From the NCBI GenBank assembly GCA_964486135.1, contig CAZAKT010000038.1, forward strand, positions 1 through 14,039: a stretch of 14,039 bases of DNA, read 5' to 3'. Below the pieces are notes generated by a model. That model did no database searches, was not told where the DNA came from, and saw only the letters and a list, made by a program, of their open reading frames with translations. This stretch comes from UBA4923 sp964486135 (GTDB lineage: Bacteria; Bacillota; Clostridia; Saccharofermentanales; DTU023). Each line of letters opens with the position of its first letter. The first letter of the stretch is position 1. The position numbers were made by a program, and so were the translations under genes. Below are positions 1 to 6,990 of this stretch, piece after piece.

Positions 1-58
1 TTTGTCATCTTTTGTGAAATACTAACATAGGGCCGATTCCTTCAACTGTTATATTGAA

Positions 59-101
59 GGCGGTTCTGGTCTCTGAAGGTCCTGACCGCCCATTATTTTT
101 T
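59..101 (+). terminator. Probable rho-independent terminator of an upstream gene
   Basis: The arms GGCGGT (59-64) and ACCGCC (85-90) form a perfect 6-bp GC-rich base. The inner part pairs only imperfectly, and an ATTATTTTTT tract follows at 92-101. The shape fits an intrinsic terminator reading rightward, presumably ending a gene just left of the window. The poor inner pairing keeps confidence moderate. Confidence 0.5.
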
Positions 102-302
102 GGATTAGATTCCTATGCCACAATGTCGTCGCCTGGATTGAAGGTGTGTCGTTGCCTTTGTATCAACCAACACATCTGGCTACAAGTAGCGGATCGCAAA
201 TTCGGGCTTACAGACGCCCTTACCAACGAAGACTATACTTTCCATGGCGAACTTCCCATATATGCGGTAATCTCCATTGTTATTATTTTTTAAGCTAAGG
301 CT

Positions 303-370
303 ATATGGAGTGACCCCCGCGACCCCAAAATCGCAGATGTCACTCCGTATGGTCTTTGTTTTTTATCTTT
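303..370 (+). terminator. Terminator-like hairpin with T-rich tail
   Basis: Twelve consecutive pairs join 303-314 (ATATGGAGTGAC) to 339-350 (GTCACTCCGTAT), with one G-T wobble. A short inner helix pairs GCGA 319-322 with TCGC 331-334 around an 8-nt loop. A T-rich stretch from about 354 to 370 follows, starting a few bases after the stem. It sits just before the promoter of the sugar operon and probably insulates it from upstream transcription. The small gap between stem and T-tract is less than ideal, so an RNA with another role is possible. Confidence 0.5.
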
Positions 371-394
371 TGGGTAGCAAGGTGAAGGATCGAT

Positions 395-423
395 TTGCCT
401 CTTTTCACTTGTGCTTATATACT
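395..423 (+). promoter_or_regulatory. Candidate sigma-A promoter for the sugar operon
   Basis: TTGCCT (395-400) and TATACT (418-423) are separated by exactly 17 bases and each matches the sigma-A consensus at four or five of six positions. It is the best-spaced pair found between the hairpin at 303-350 and the first gene. Transcription from it would give a leader of about 260 nt before the ATG at 694. An AT-rich inverted repeat lies just downstream at 435-450. No transcript evidence is available. Confidence 0.45.
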
Positions 424-434
424 CAATTTATGGT

Positions 435-450
435 ATTAATTTCTCTTAAT
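435..450. repeat. AT-rich inverted repeat next to the promoter, possible operator
   Basis: ATTAA (435-439) and TTAAT (446-450) are perfect inverted arms around a 6-nt centre. The repeat begins 11 bases after the candidate -10 box, so it would cover the first transcribed bases, a usual place for a repressor site. The arms are short and AT-rich, so chance is a real alternative. No regulator gene is present in the window to pair with it. Confidence 0.25.
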
Positions 451-693
451 TCGTGACTTTCAATAGAAACGATAGAAAGGAGGCCCAAGGCGATCGTTAG
501 TAGTCAGAAAAGGCCGGAAAGCAGTGAAAAAGAGAACGCACATAAAATAGAAACAAATATTCGCTGGCAGCATGATCCTGTCTGAAGTTGCACCACCGTA
601 GGTGATGCCTAAAGAAAAGAATGAAATATAGCTACGCGATAAGCAAACATTACTAACACTCGCTGATAAACTTTACTTTTGGAGGTAATGATA
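451..693 (+). other. Long untranslated leader before the binding-protein gene
   Basis: This stretch lies between the candidate promoter and the first gene and holds no coding frame with a usable start. An SD-like AAAGGAGG at 476-483 is not followed by a start codon at useful distance. The only clear structure is a small hairpin with arms 590-597 and 601-608 (seven of eight pairs, 3-nt loop). No known riboswitch class was recognised by eye. The true Shine-Dalgarno sequence GGAGG is at 681-685. Confidence 0.4.
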
Positions 694-2013
694 ATGAAAA
701 AGAGCCGATTCTTAGCTTTCCTGTTGGTTCTGGTAATGGTGTTCGCACTCGCCGCTTGTGGCGATTCGGGGGATGACCCAGGTACGGACCCAGGTACGGA
801 TCCGGGAGGGGCATCGGACCCTGAACCTTCCGGCTCTACTCCCCAGGAGCCGAAGGAAGTTAAGCTTGACATAATGATGAGCTTCCCTCAGTTCATGGAT
901 CAATGGGAAGGTTACTGCGAACAGTTTGAGGCAAAAATGTTGGCAGAAGAGAACGTTAAGTTGACCATCAATTTGGAGATGCCAAGTTCAGAAGACTACG
1001 AGAGTATTCTTCAGACTCGCCTCACCGGCGACGACGCTCCTGACCTGTTCACTCTACATAGCAATAATATCGTTCCTTATTATGAAGCAGGCCACTTAAC
1101 AGACCTGTCGAAGGAAGCTCTGGCAGATAAGATTTATGCCGATGTTGCTGCAATGGTAAGCCACGATGATAAACTGCTGGGCGTTCCTATTGAGAGTCAG
1201 GCATGGGGCCCCCTGTACAATAAGGCCATCTTTAAGGAGTGCGGCTTGGAGGTTCCCGATACCTTGGATGAGTTGAAGCATGTGGTGGAGGTCTTGGAAC
1301 AAGAGGGATACACCCCCTTTATGCTGGCTTTCCAGGAGCAGTGGGTGCCCCAGTTGATGACCGCATTAACACTTGGCGGCAAGGTGTCCGGTGAACTGCC
1401 GGACTGGGTAGACCGAATGTATGCCAACAAGGGCTCTTACACCGAGGTCGCTGAAATTTTCGATGTCATTGACTTGATCATGCAGCATGGTACCCCCCGC
1501 GCAATGGAGCAAGGATCTGAAGCGGGTGCCGCCGCATTCGCAAATGGTGAAGCCGCCATGTTTGTCCAAGGCACTTGGGCCTCTGGTACAATCATGTCCA
1601 CTAATCCCGATATGCAGTTGGGTGTCTTTGCTCTACCTATCAACAACAATGTGGATTGCACCAGTGTAAATCTGGCCGTTTCCACTACACTGGCAGTCCA
1701 CCCCGACAGCGATCAGATGGATATGGCGTTGAAGTTCGCGAACTATGTGCTGGATGATAATGATTCCTCCGCCCTCTTCGAGGCTTGCTCTTTCAATCCT
1801 CTGGCAAGTTGCCACACCTATGAGCCCGCCAGCTGGGTAGCAGATGCATCCGCCTATGTTTCCGAGGGCCGCTGTTACAAGGACTTGGTTCTTCCTTCTG
1901 CAGTAACCGACGAACAAGGCAAACTGCTTCAGGAGTACTATGTGGATACTGTTACTAAGGATGCCTTTATCGAGAGATTAGATGAAGTATTTAAGGAGGC
2001 AGTCGACAAATAG
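694..2013 (+). CDS. Extracellular sugar-binding lipoprotein of a CUT1 ABC importer
   Basis: This 439-residue protein is a family 1 extracellular solute-binding protein, which captures oligosaccharides outside the membrane and delivers them to the permease pair encoded next. The ATG at 694 is chosen because GGAGG at 681-685 sits 8 bases upstream; an in-frame TTG at 679 overlaps that site and is unlikely. Residues 1-22 form a lipoprotein signal: a KKSR charged start, a hydrophobic core and the lipobox LAAC with the lipidated Cys at 22. Residues 23-55 are a flexible acidic Gly/Pro/Asp linker with PGTD repeats, and the mature two-lobed fold follows. Length is normal for the family. A strong hairpin after the stop probably keeps its expression above that of the permeases. 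Codons are somewhat more GC-ending than in the permeases. The ligand is inferred from the neighbouring glucanases as a beta-gluco-oligosaccharide. Confidence 0.93.
   Translation: MKKSRFLAFLLVLVMVFALAACGDSGDDPGTDPGTDPGGASDPEPSGSTPQEPKEVKLDIMMSFPQFMDQWEGYCEQFEAKMLAEENVKLTINLEMPSSEDYESILQTRLTGDDAPDLFTLHSNNIVPYYEAGHLTDLSKEALADKIYADVAAMVSHDDKLLGVPIESQAWGPLYNKAIFKECGLEVPDTLDELKHVVEVLEQEGYTPFMLAFQEQWVPQLMTALTLGGKVSGELPDWVDRMYANKGSYTEVAEIFDVIDLIMQHGTPRAMEQGSEAGAAAFANGEAAMFVQGTWASGTIMSTNPDMQLGVFALPINNNVDCTSVNLAVSTTLAVHPDSDQMDMALKFANYVLDDNDSSALFEACSFNPLASCHTYEPASWVADASAYVSEGRCYKDLVLPSAVTDEQGKLLQEYYVDTVTKDAFIERLDEVFKEAVDK
775..798 (+). repeat. Two 12-bp tandem repeats in the lipoprotein linker
   Basis: GACCCAGGTACG occurs twice back to back at 775-786 and 787-798, and a decayed third copy begins at 799. 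It encodes the PGTD repeats of the linker just after the lipidated cysteine. Copy number can vary by slippage, which would change only the tether length between membrane and binding domain. Confidence 0.8.
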
Positions 2014-2025
2014 CAAACAATTTCC

Positions 2026-2057
2026 AAAGCGGGTGGGCAGTTGCCCACCCGCTTTTT
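2026..2057 (+). terminator. Strong hairpin terminator/attenuator between binding protein and permeases
   Basis: A perfect 13-bp stem pairs 2026-2038 (AAAGCGGGTGGGC) with 2043-2055 around the tetraloop AGTT, and its 3' arm ends in a run of five T. It starts 12 bases after the lipoprotein stop and ends about 20 bases before the permease start, leaving no room for a new promoter. The likely role is partial termination and 3'-end protection, so that the binding protein is made in excess over the membrane subunits, a common arrangement in ABC sugar operons. Confidence 0.88.
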
Positions 2058-2077
2058 ATTAGACAGGGGGGATTTGC

Positions 2078-2956
2078 TTGAAGTCAAAAAAGACCATGAA
2101 TCGAACCTTGCTGTTCTTCTGTGCGCCGGCGCTTTTGGTTTATTTGGTGTTTAAACTGTTCCCTACATTTTCGGGACTCTATTATGCAATGACAGACTGG
2201 AACGGATTGACCAAAGGCTTCAATTTTGTTTGGTTTAAAAATTTTGCTGCCGCTCTAAAAGACAAATATTTCTGGCAGTCTGTTTTATTTACATTGAAAT
2301 ATGTGATCGTGATTGTTGTAGTTGCCAATGCATTGGCACTGGCCTTGGCTGTCACCATTGAGAGCAGGCGAAGAGCGAGGGGAGCATATCGAACAATTTT
2401 CTATATGCCCAATATGATCAGTATGGTGATTGGCGGCTATATGTGGATGTTCATCTTCACAAAGGTGCTCTACTACATGGCAGATAACTGGGGATTAAAG
2501 TTTTTGGATAAGTCGTGGATTGGCGATCCCGATTATTCTTTTATTGCCATTATCATTGTCGCGGCGTGGGCTGTAGTGGGATACTTGATGATAATTTATA
2601 TGGCAGCATTACAGGGGGTTCCTGTTGAGTTGAAGGAGTCGGCCGCTTTAGCGGGTGCCAACAGTTTACAGACATTCTGGCACATAGTGATCCCTATGAT
2701 TATGCCGGCAATGACGATTTGCGTTTTTTGGACGCTGAACTCAGGCTTTCAGGTCTTCGATGTAATTTATTCACTAACCGGTGGAGGCCCGGGGCGAGCA
2801 ACACAATCGCTTGCTATGAATATTTATGAAGAGGCGTTCCGGGGAAACCTACGCTATGGATACGCCACCGCAAAATCAACACTAATGTTTTTAATCGTTA
2901 TGCTAATTACATTGGTCCAGATTAAGGTGATGAAGACAAAGGAGGAGGAGCTGTGA
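2078..2956 (+). CDS. CUT1 sugar ABC permease, MalF/UgpA/MsmF type
   Basis: The 292-residue protein is an integral membrane permease subunit that forms the sugar channel with the next gene product. It starts at TTG 2078, preceded by an AGGGGGGAT ribosome site at 2065-2072; the internal ATG at 2096 has no good site. About six hydrophobic segments are visible, the first at residues 10-35. The EAA loop that docks on the ATPase lies near residues 185-210 (ELKESAALAGAN, then the IPMIMPA end). The C-terminus has the GGGPGRAT region usual in this family. The gene overlaps the next permease by 4 bases, so translation is probably coupled. Specificity is inferred from context only. Confidence 0.93.
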   Translation: MKSKKTMNRTLLFFCAPALLVYLVFKLFPTFSGLYYAMTDWNGLTKGFNFVWFKNFAAALKDKYFWQSVLFTLKYVIVIVVVANALALALAVTIESRRRARGAYRTIFYMPNMISMVIGGYMWMFIFTKVLYYMADNWGLKFLDKSWIGDPDYSFIAIIIVAAWAVVGYLMIIYMAALQGVPVELKESAALAGANSLQTFWHIVIPMIMPAMTICVFWTLNSGFQVFDVIYSLTGGGPGRATQSLAMNIYEEAFRGNLRYGYATAKSTLMFLIVMLITLVQIKVMKTKEEEL

Positions 2957-3783
2957 AACGAAAGCGTGTGGTCAGCATCATCGTAATTAATATTGTGCTG
3001 ATCCTCGTGGCAGTATTTTGGCTTGCTCCCTTACTGCTGGCATTGATGAATTCTTTTAAGACGAATGCTGAGTTGCTGACCAATGTGATGTCCTTGCCCA
3101 CAGAACTGAATTTTGAAAACTATGTCCGGACTTATGAAAAGATGCGGTATGTGCGCAGCTTCTTCAATACAGTATTGATATCCGGTCTCAGTGTAATATT
3201 AATTGTTATTTTTTCTTCCTTGGCAGGATGGAGACTTTGCAGAACAAAGACTAGACTTTCCAAAATTCTGTTTGGCTTGTTCATTTTCTCAATGCTGATC
3301 CCCTTCAGTTCGATTATGATCCCGCTCTATAAGGTAATTTTGACCCTCAAGTTGAAAAACTCGTTAATAGGGCTTTCGTTCGTCTATGCAGGATTGGGTG
3401 TCAGTATGGCGATTTTTCTTTACCATGGTTTTGTCAAAGGAATACCTCGAGAACTGGAAGAGGCAGCAGAAATGGATGGGTGTAACAAGATCCAGACCTT
3501 TCGATATATTGTTTTCCCGTTGCTGAAACCCATCACTGCTACAATCTGTATCACCAACGTTCTTTGGGTATGGAATGATTTTCTATTGCCACTTATTGTT
3601 ATTTCAGATTACAAGAAATATACTCTCCTACTGTCCACCAACACTTTATTCGGTCAATACAGCAATGACTGGACAGCAATTCTAAGTGCATTGATTATTG
3701 CCGCTCTGCCAGTTATCGTTTTCTACGCATTTTTCCAAAAGCGTATTCTGAGGGGCATTTCAGAAGGCGCATTGAAAGGATAG
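2953..3783 (+). CDS. CUT1 sugar ABC permease, MalG/UgpE/MsmG type
   Basis: This 276-residue subunit is the second half of the membrane channel. GTG 2953 is the start, overlapping the preceding TGA as GTGA, with GGAGGAGGAG at 2941-2950 as ribosome site. It shows about six membrane segments beginning at residues 8-32. The EAA motif at about 167-193 (ELEEAAEMDGCN, then FPLLKP) contacts the ATPase. Length and the C-terminal GISEGALKG tail are typical of MalG-like permeases. It is followed after 3 bases by the GH5 gene, which places importer and enzymes in one transcript. No ATPase gene lies next to it; the MsmK-like ATPase is encoded three genes on. Confidence 0.93.
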   Translation: MKRKRVVSIIVINIVLILVAVFWLAPLLLALMNSFKTNAELLTNVMSLPTELNFENYVRTYEKMRYVRSFFNTVLISGLSVILIVIFSSLAGWRLCRTKTRLSKILFGLFIFSMLIPFSSIMIPLYKVILTLKLKNSLIGLSFVYAGLGVSMAIFLYHGFVKGIPRELEEAAEMDGCNKIQTFRYIVFPLLKPITATICITNVLWVWNDFLLPLIVISDYKKYTLLLSTNTLFGQYSNDWTAILSALIIAALPVIVFYAFFQKRILRGISEGALKG

Positions 3784-3786
3784 TCC

Positions 3787-5319
3787 ATGGAGTATCTGAG
3801 CGTAAATAACGGAAAACTGCTCAGAGGGGAGAAGGAAATTACTCTTCGAGGATTTGGCCTTGGCGGATGGCTTTTACCAGAGGGGTATATGTGGAAGCTC
3901 TACAAAAAGTGTGACCGCCCTCGACGCATGGAAGCAATGATAGAAGAACTGTGCGGTTCAGAATACGCGGGACAGTTTTGGCGAGACTATTACAGTTCCT
4001 ATATTACAGAGGTAGACATCAATCTGATTGCCGAACAGGGATTTAACTCAGTTCGATTGCCAATTAATGCACGCCATGTGTTGATAGGGGGACAACTTAA
4101 CGAATCATATGTGTCTAATATCGACAATTGCTTGGCGTGGTGTGAAAAATATGGCGTTTACATGGTATTGGATATGCACGGTGCGCCTGGCGGTCAGACG
4201 GGACAAAATATTGACGACAGCGAAAATGATCTTCCTGAGCTTTTTATGGATATTCGGCATCAGGACAAATTGGTAGAGTTGTGGACTCTTCTTGCCGAGA
4301 GATATAGGAGTAGCCCGGCATTAGCAGGATATGATCTGCTCAACGAACCAATCCACAAGGATGACAAGCAATATTATCCTCAGCTTCTCCCGCTGTACTT
4401 CCGGCTAACGGAGGCTATTCGAAGTGTGGATCCCAACCATATCATCATATGGGAGGGCGCGCACTGGGCCACCGATTTCAGCATATTTGATGATTTAGCT
4501 CATATGCCTGCGCCAATGAACATCATGCTACAGTTTCACAAGTACTGGAGTCCCCCTGATAAGGAAAGTATTAAAACCTATTTGCAAACAGCGGCGCAGC
4601 TTGGGCTTCCTCTATACTGCGGAGAAGCAGGGGAAAACAATCTCGACTGGTATACAACCCTATTTCCTATGCTTGATCGGCTACAAATCAGCTGGAGTTT
4701 TTGGTCATACAAGAAAATGGAGGTAAAAAACTCGGTGTCTGTTTTCCCAGAGCCGGAACGCTGGAACGAGTTGATTTTGTTTTTGGATGGAGGCCCTCAT
4801 CCGGAGAGGCCAATAGAGATTTTTGAAGACTTGATCGAGTGCATTCAGAACCCGATAATTCATTATGAGATTTTTGCTGCATTAGATCGAAGATCCCCTC
4901 TTCGTATTCCTTGCGAAGCCTATGATAGCGCCAGTACCAGAACTGAGAGAGAACCTGGTGCCGTATTGAGATGTGAGGATCCAGTTACTCTGGTCTTCGC
5001 GGACGGGCACATGGGTGAACCGAATTATCGACGATATGGCGGAGAAGATCAGCCAGAATCCGAACGCATTTATGTCAAGCTTAGATCTGGTGATGCTGTC
5101 GCCTATCGTATCAATCCAACTGACGCGACTAAACTATTTATCCGTACGGGAGGCGCCGGAGAACTTTTTATCAGATGTGGGACGGCACAAATAATCAGTG
5201 AGATTCAAGAGTTTCAATCATTGTATTGTATGTCTATAGGACCAGGACCCCAATGGTTAGAATGTCAATGCGTTTCAGGAACAATCTTCCTCGATTACAT
5301 AGAAATGGCAGGGATGTAA
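3787..5319 (+). CDS. Cytoplasmic GH5 beta-glucanase (exo-1,3-glucanase-like) with C-terminal CBM-like domain
   Basis: This 510-residue glycoside hydrolase family 5 enzyme belongs to the set resembling yeast exo-beta-1,3-glucanases, judged by LRGFGLGGWLLPEG (20-33) and DMHGAPGGQTG (129-139). The predicted acid/base is Glu187 in LLNEP and the nucleophile Glu280 in YCGEAGE. There is no signal peptide, so it should act on imported oligosaccharides. The ATG at 3787 has AAAGGA at 3775-3780. After the barrel, which ends near residue 335, residues about 370-510 form a beta-rich region ending in IFLDYIEM, reminiscent of CBM6/CBM35-type sandwiches; that assignment is tentative. It sits 3 bases after the permease and 1 base before GH30. 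The exact linkage cleaved (beta-1,3 against beta-1,6 or beta-1,4) cannot be read from the sequence; context favours beta-1,3-glucan fragments. Confidence 0.88.
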   Translation: MEYLSVNNGKLLRGEKEITLRGFGLGGWLLPEGYMWKLYKKCDRPRRMEAMIEELCGSEYAGQFWRDYYSSYITEVDINLIAEQGFNSVRLPINARHVLIGGQLNESYVSNIDNCLAWCEKYGVYMVLDMHGAPGGQTGQNIDDSENDLPELFMDIRHQDKLVELWTLLAERYRSSPALAGYDLLNEPIHKDDKQYYPQLLPLYFRLTEAIRSVDPNHIIIWEGAHWATDFSIFDDLAHMPAPMNIMLQFHKYWSPPDKESIKTYLQTAAQLGLPLYCGEAGENNLDWYTTLFPMLDRLQISWSFWSYKKMEVKNSVSVFPEPERWNELILFLDGGPHPERPIEIFEDLIECIQNPIIHYEIFAALDRRSPLRIPCEAYDSASTRTEREPGAVLRCEDPVTLVFADGHMGEPNYRRYGGEDQPESERIYVKLRSGDAVAYRINPTDATKLFIRTGGAGELFIRCGTAQIISEIQEFQSLYCMSIGPGPQWLECQCVSGTIFLDYIEMAGM

Positions 5320-5320
5320 A

Positions 5321-6676
5321 TTGATTATTGTCGAAACAGCGATGAGTGGAGGATCTCATCATCAGAGAACCTATTTCAGCCAGTTTTGCGAAGATATCAA
5401 TAACAGGGAACTTAATATTTTGAATATCTATCCCAGCGAACAGTTTCAGATGTTCTTGGGCTTTGGAGGGGCAATTACCGAAGCATCCGGTTATGTGTAT
5501 TCTCGCCTGCCAAAAGAACAGCAAAATGAGTTGATTGAGGCTTATTATGGGACAGATGGGCTGGGATATACCTTAGGGCGGTGTCATATTGACAGTTGTG
5601 ACTTTTCACTTAATTCCTATAGTGCAGACGATGCTTTTGACGATGAGGATCTAAATTCCTTTTCACTCAGTCGGGATGAACTATATATCCTGCCTTTGCT
5701 CCGTGAAATCCAAAGAGTGTGCCCAGAAATTCGGGTTATGTTGTCTCCGTGGTCACCTCCGGCGTACATGAAGGAGAACGGAAGCCGCCTGCAAGGTGGC
5801 ACACTGAAAACCGAATACTATGACCGATGGGCGAGATACCTATGCAAATATGTTCGCGAATTCTTGGATAGGGGCCACCGAGTATTTGCATTATCGGTTC
5901 AGAATGAACCAAATGCAGTACAGAGCTGGGAATCCTGTATCTATTCAGCGGAGCAGGAGCGAGATTTTATTCGCAATGCATTAGCCCCAGAACTGCGCCG
6001 TTGCGGTTTGAGCGATCTGCTTCTCACGATTTGGGATCATAACAAAGAGAGACTGTTCGACAGAGTTGATACAATCTGTTCGGACCCTGTAGTAAATATG
6101 TCCGTAGGTGCCGCAGGCTTCCATTGGTATAGTGGTGATCACTTTGACGCATTGCGATTAGTGCGAAATAAGTATCCGGATTTACAACTCATTTTCACGG
6201 AGGGCTGTATTGAATATTCCAAATTCTCCGGTGACGCACAGATGGAAAATGCCCAAAGGTACGCTCGGGAGATTCTGCACGGAATCAATGCAGGACTAAA
6301 CGCATTTTTGGACTGGAATATTCTGCTCGACGCTGATGGTGGCCCGAACCATAAGGGAAATTTTTGTGATGCACCCATTATGGCAGATATGAACAGTGGT
6401 TCTTTGCAATACAATTTAAGCTATCACTATATAGGTCATTTTTCACGGTATGTGAAGCCTATGGCAGTCAGGCTGGGAACTACGAGCTTCCACAAAGATA
6501 TCGACTTCTGTTCATTGAAGAACCCTGATGGAACAATAGTAGCTGTTCTACTAAATACCGGTACAAAGGACACAGAATGCTATGTGCGGTTAAACAATAG
6601 ATTGGTTGAAGTCCATAGTACGGCGTGTAGCATTACATCCCTGCTAATTTCTGGGGAAGAAGTCGTTGGAGAGTAG
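5321..6676 (+). CDS. Cytoplasmic GH30 beta-glucanase/beta-glucosidase
   Basis: This 451-residue protein is a glycoside hydrolase family 30 enzyme (glucosylceramidase-like fold). Visible family motifs are GFGGAITEAS (47-56), LGRCHIDSCDFS (85-96) and SPWSPPAYM (142-150). The predicted acid/base is Glu196 in VQNEPNA and the nucleophile is Glu294 in IFTEGC. DWNILLDADGGPNH (331-344) follows, then a short C-terminal beta domain. No signal peptide is present, so the enzyme is cytoplasmic. The TTG at 5321 is chosen because CAGGGA at 5309-5314 sits 6 bases upstream; ATG 5342 is the alternative and has a poor site. Bacterial GH30 members include endo-beta-1,6-glucanases and beta-glucosidases; beside beta-1,3-glucan enzymes it is most simply a beta-1,6 link or branch remover, which is an inference. 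It closes the first gene block; a 314-bp gap follows. Confidence 0.88.
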   Translation: MIIVETAMSGGSHHQRTYFSQFCEDINNRELNILNIYPSEQFQMFLGFGGAITEASGYVYSRLPKEQQNELIEAYYGTDGLGYTLGRCHIDSCDFSLNSYSADDAFDDEDLNSFSLSRDELYILPLLREIQRVCPEIRVMLSPWSPPAYMKENGSRLQGGTLKTEYYDRWARYLCKYVREFLDRGHRVFALSVQNEPNAVQSWESCIYSAEQERDFIRNALAPELRRCGLSDLLLTIWDHNKERLFDRVDTICSDPVVNMSVGAAGFHWYSGDHFDALRLVRNKYPDLQLIFTEGCIEYSKFSGDAQMENAQRYAREILHGINAGLNAFLDWNILLDADGGPNHKGNFCDAPIMADMNSGSLQYNLSYHYIGHFSRYVKPMAVRLGTTSFHKDIDFCSLKNPDGTIVAVLLNTGTKDTECYVRLNNRLVEVHSTACSITSLLISGEEVVGE

Positions 6677-6748
6677 CAGAAATAATTGGTTCCCATCAGT
6701 TATGTAAGGATTAAAAAGAGAAAAACAGGATGATTAATGTGATTAGCG

Positions 6749-6776
6749 TTGCACATTGCAGGAAACGATATATGGA
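6749..6776 (+). promoter_or_regulatory. Weak candidate promoter for the ATPase-phosphorylase-GH5 block
   Basis: TTGCAC at 6749-6754 matches the -35 consensus at four of six bases. TATGGA at 6771-6776 is a poor -10 box at 16-bp spacing. TATAAA at 6782-6787 is a better -10 but lies 20 bases from the nearest TTGCAG. It is listed because the next gene differs in base use and may be expressed independently; evidence is thin. Confidence 0.2.
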
Positions 6777-6861
6777 TGGCCTATAAAGGATACACTATGT
6801 CGTGACAACATTATTTGAGCCGGCGGGAATCTACTCCACAACATAGATCTCGCTTGCAAAT

Positions 6862-6975
6862 AAGGAGGTTGTTAACCCCGCTTCGACTCGCGGTGCAGCA
6901 GTGTGGAGATCTGCTGTAATGCGCCTGCCGACTTGCTCGGCAGTCTGCGAGAGCATACACGGGGAGTCGGTATGC
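6862..6975 (+). promoter_or_regulatory. Hairpin-rich leader ahead of the ATPase gene
   Basis: Successive inverted repeats are GGTT/AACC (6867-6870, 6874-6877), CAGCAG/CTGCTG (6896-6901, 6911-6916, 9-nt loop), CTGCCGA/TCGGCAG (6925-6931, 6937-6943, 5-nt loop) and GCATAC/GTATGC (6953-6958, 6970-6975, 11-nt loop). All arms are perfect. A strong SD sequence AAGGAGG (6862-6868) precedes them but has no start codon at useful spacing. The last hairpin ends 15 bases before the ATPase ATG, so the structure could influence its translation or transcription. No known riboswitch class was recognised. Confidence 0.4.
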
Positions 6976-6990
6976 TTAGAGTCAGGAATT

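Larger units (their letters stand above)
1..393. other. Upstream intergenic region, no supported gene
   Basis: No reading frame here has both a credible start and a recognisable product. A 79-codon frame at 54-293 (+) opens with a TTG inside a hairpin, has no Shine-Dalgarno sequence and resembles no family I know, so it is not called. All three forward frames have stops within the first 30 bases, so an upstream gene probably ends at or before the window edge. A 7-bp hairpin (CCTTCAA 39-45 with TTGAAGG 54-60) lies just ahead of the first terminator-like hairpin and shares its two G residues at 59-60. The stretch 102-302 shows nothing I can identify; a decayed gene fragment is possible but unproven. 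Confidence 0.5.
6677..6990 (+). other. Intergenic region between GH30 and the ATPase gene
   Basis: No convincing gene is present. The hexamer TGATTA repeats at 6731-6736 and 6740-6745. A weak promoter-like pair, TTGCAC (6749-6754) and TATGGA (6771-6776) with 16 bases between, could start a separate transcript for the ATPase. No intrinsic terminator with a T-tract was seen after GH30, so read-through from the first block is possible. The right half (6862-6975) contains an unused AAGGAGG and several hairpins, described separately. Confidence 0.5.

Noticed and set aside
54..293. 79-codon + strand frame
   Set aside because: It starts with TTG inside a hairpin, has no ribosome site and no recognisable domain, and runs through a terminator-like structure.
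462..480. Possible catabolite-repression (cre) operator around GAAACGATAG
   Set aside because: Only the central AAACG part resembles the consensus; the flanking symmetry is missing.
6730..6786. 18-codon frame in the gap before the ATPase
   Set aside because: It is very short, the AGGA in front is too close to the ATG, and there is no homology; chance is sufficient.
6864..6900. Possible tRNA fragment around TTCGACTCG
   Set aside because: The TTCGACT resembles a T-loop, but the flanking bases do not form the required T-stem and acceptor arms, and no anticodon arm is present.
6901..6990. N-terminal extension of the ATPase from GTG 6901 or ATG 6919
   Set aside because: The added residues are encoded by the hairpin arms, have no homology I recognise and would precede the normal MASMTLKNI start of this family.
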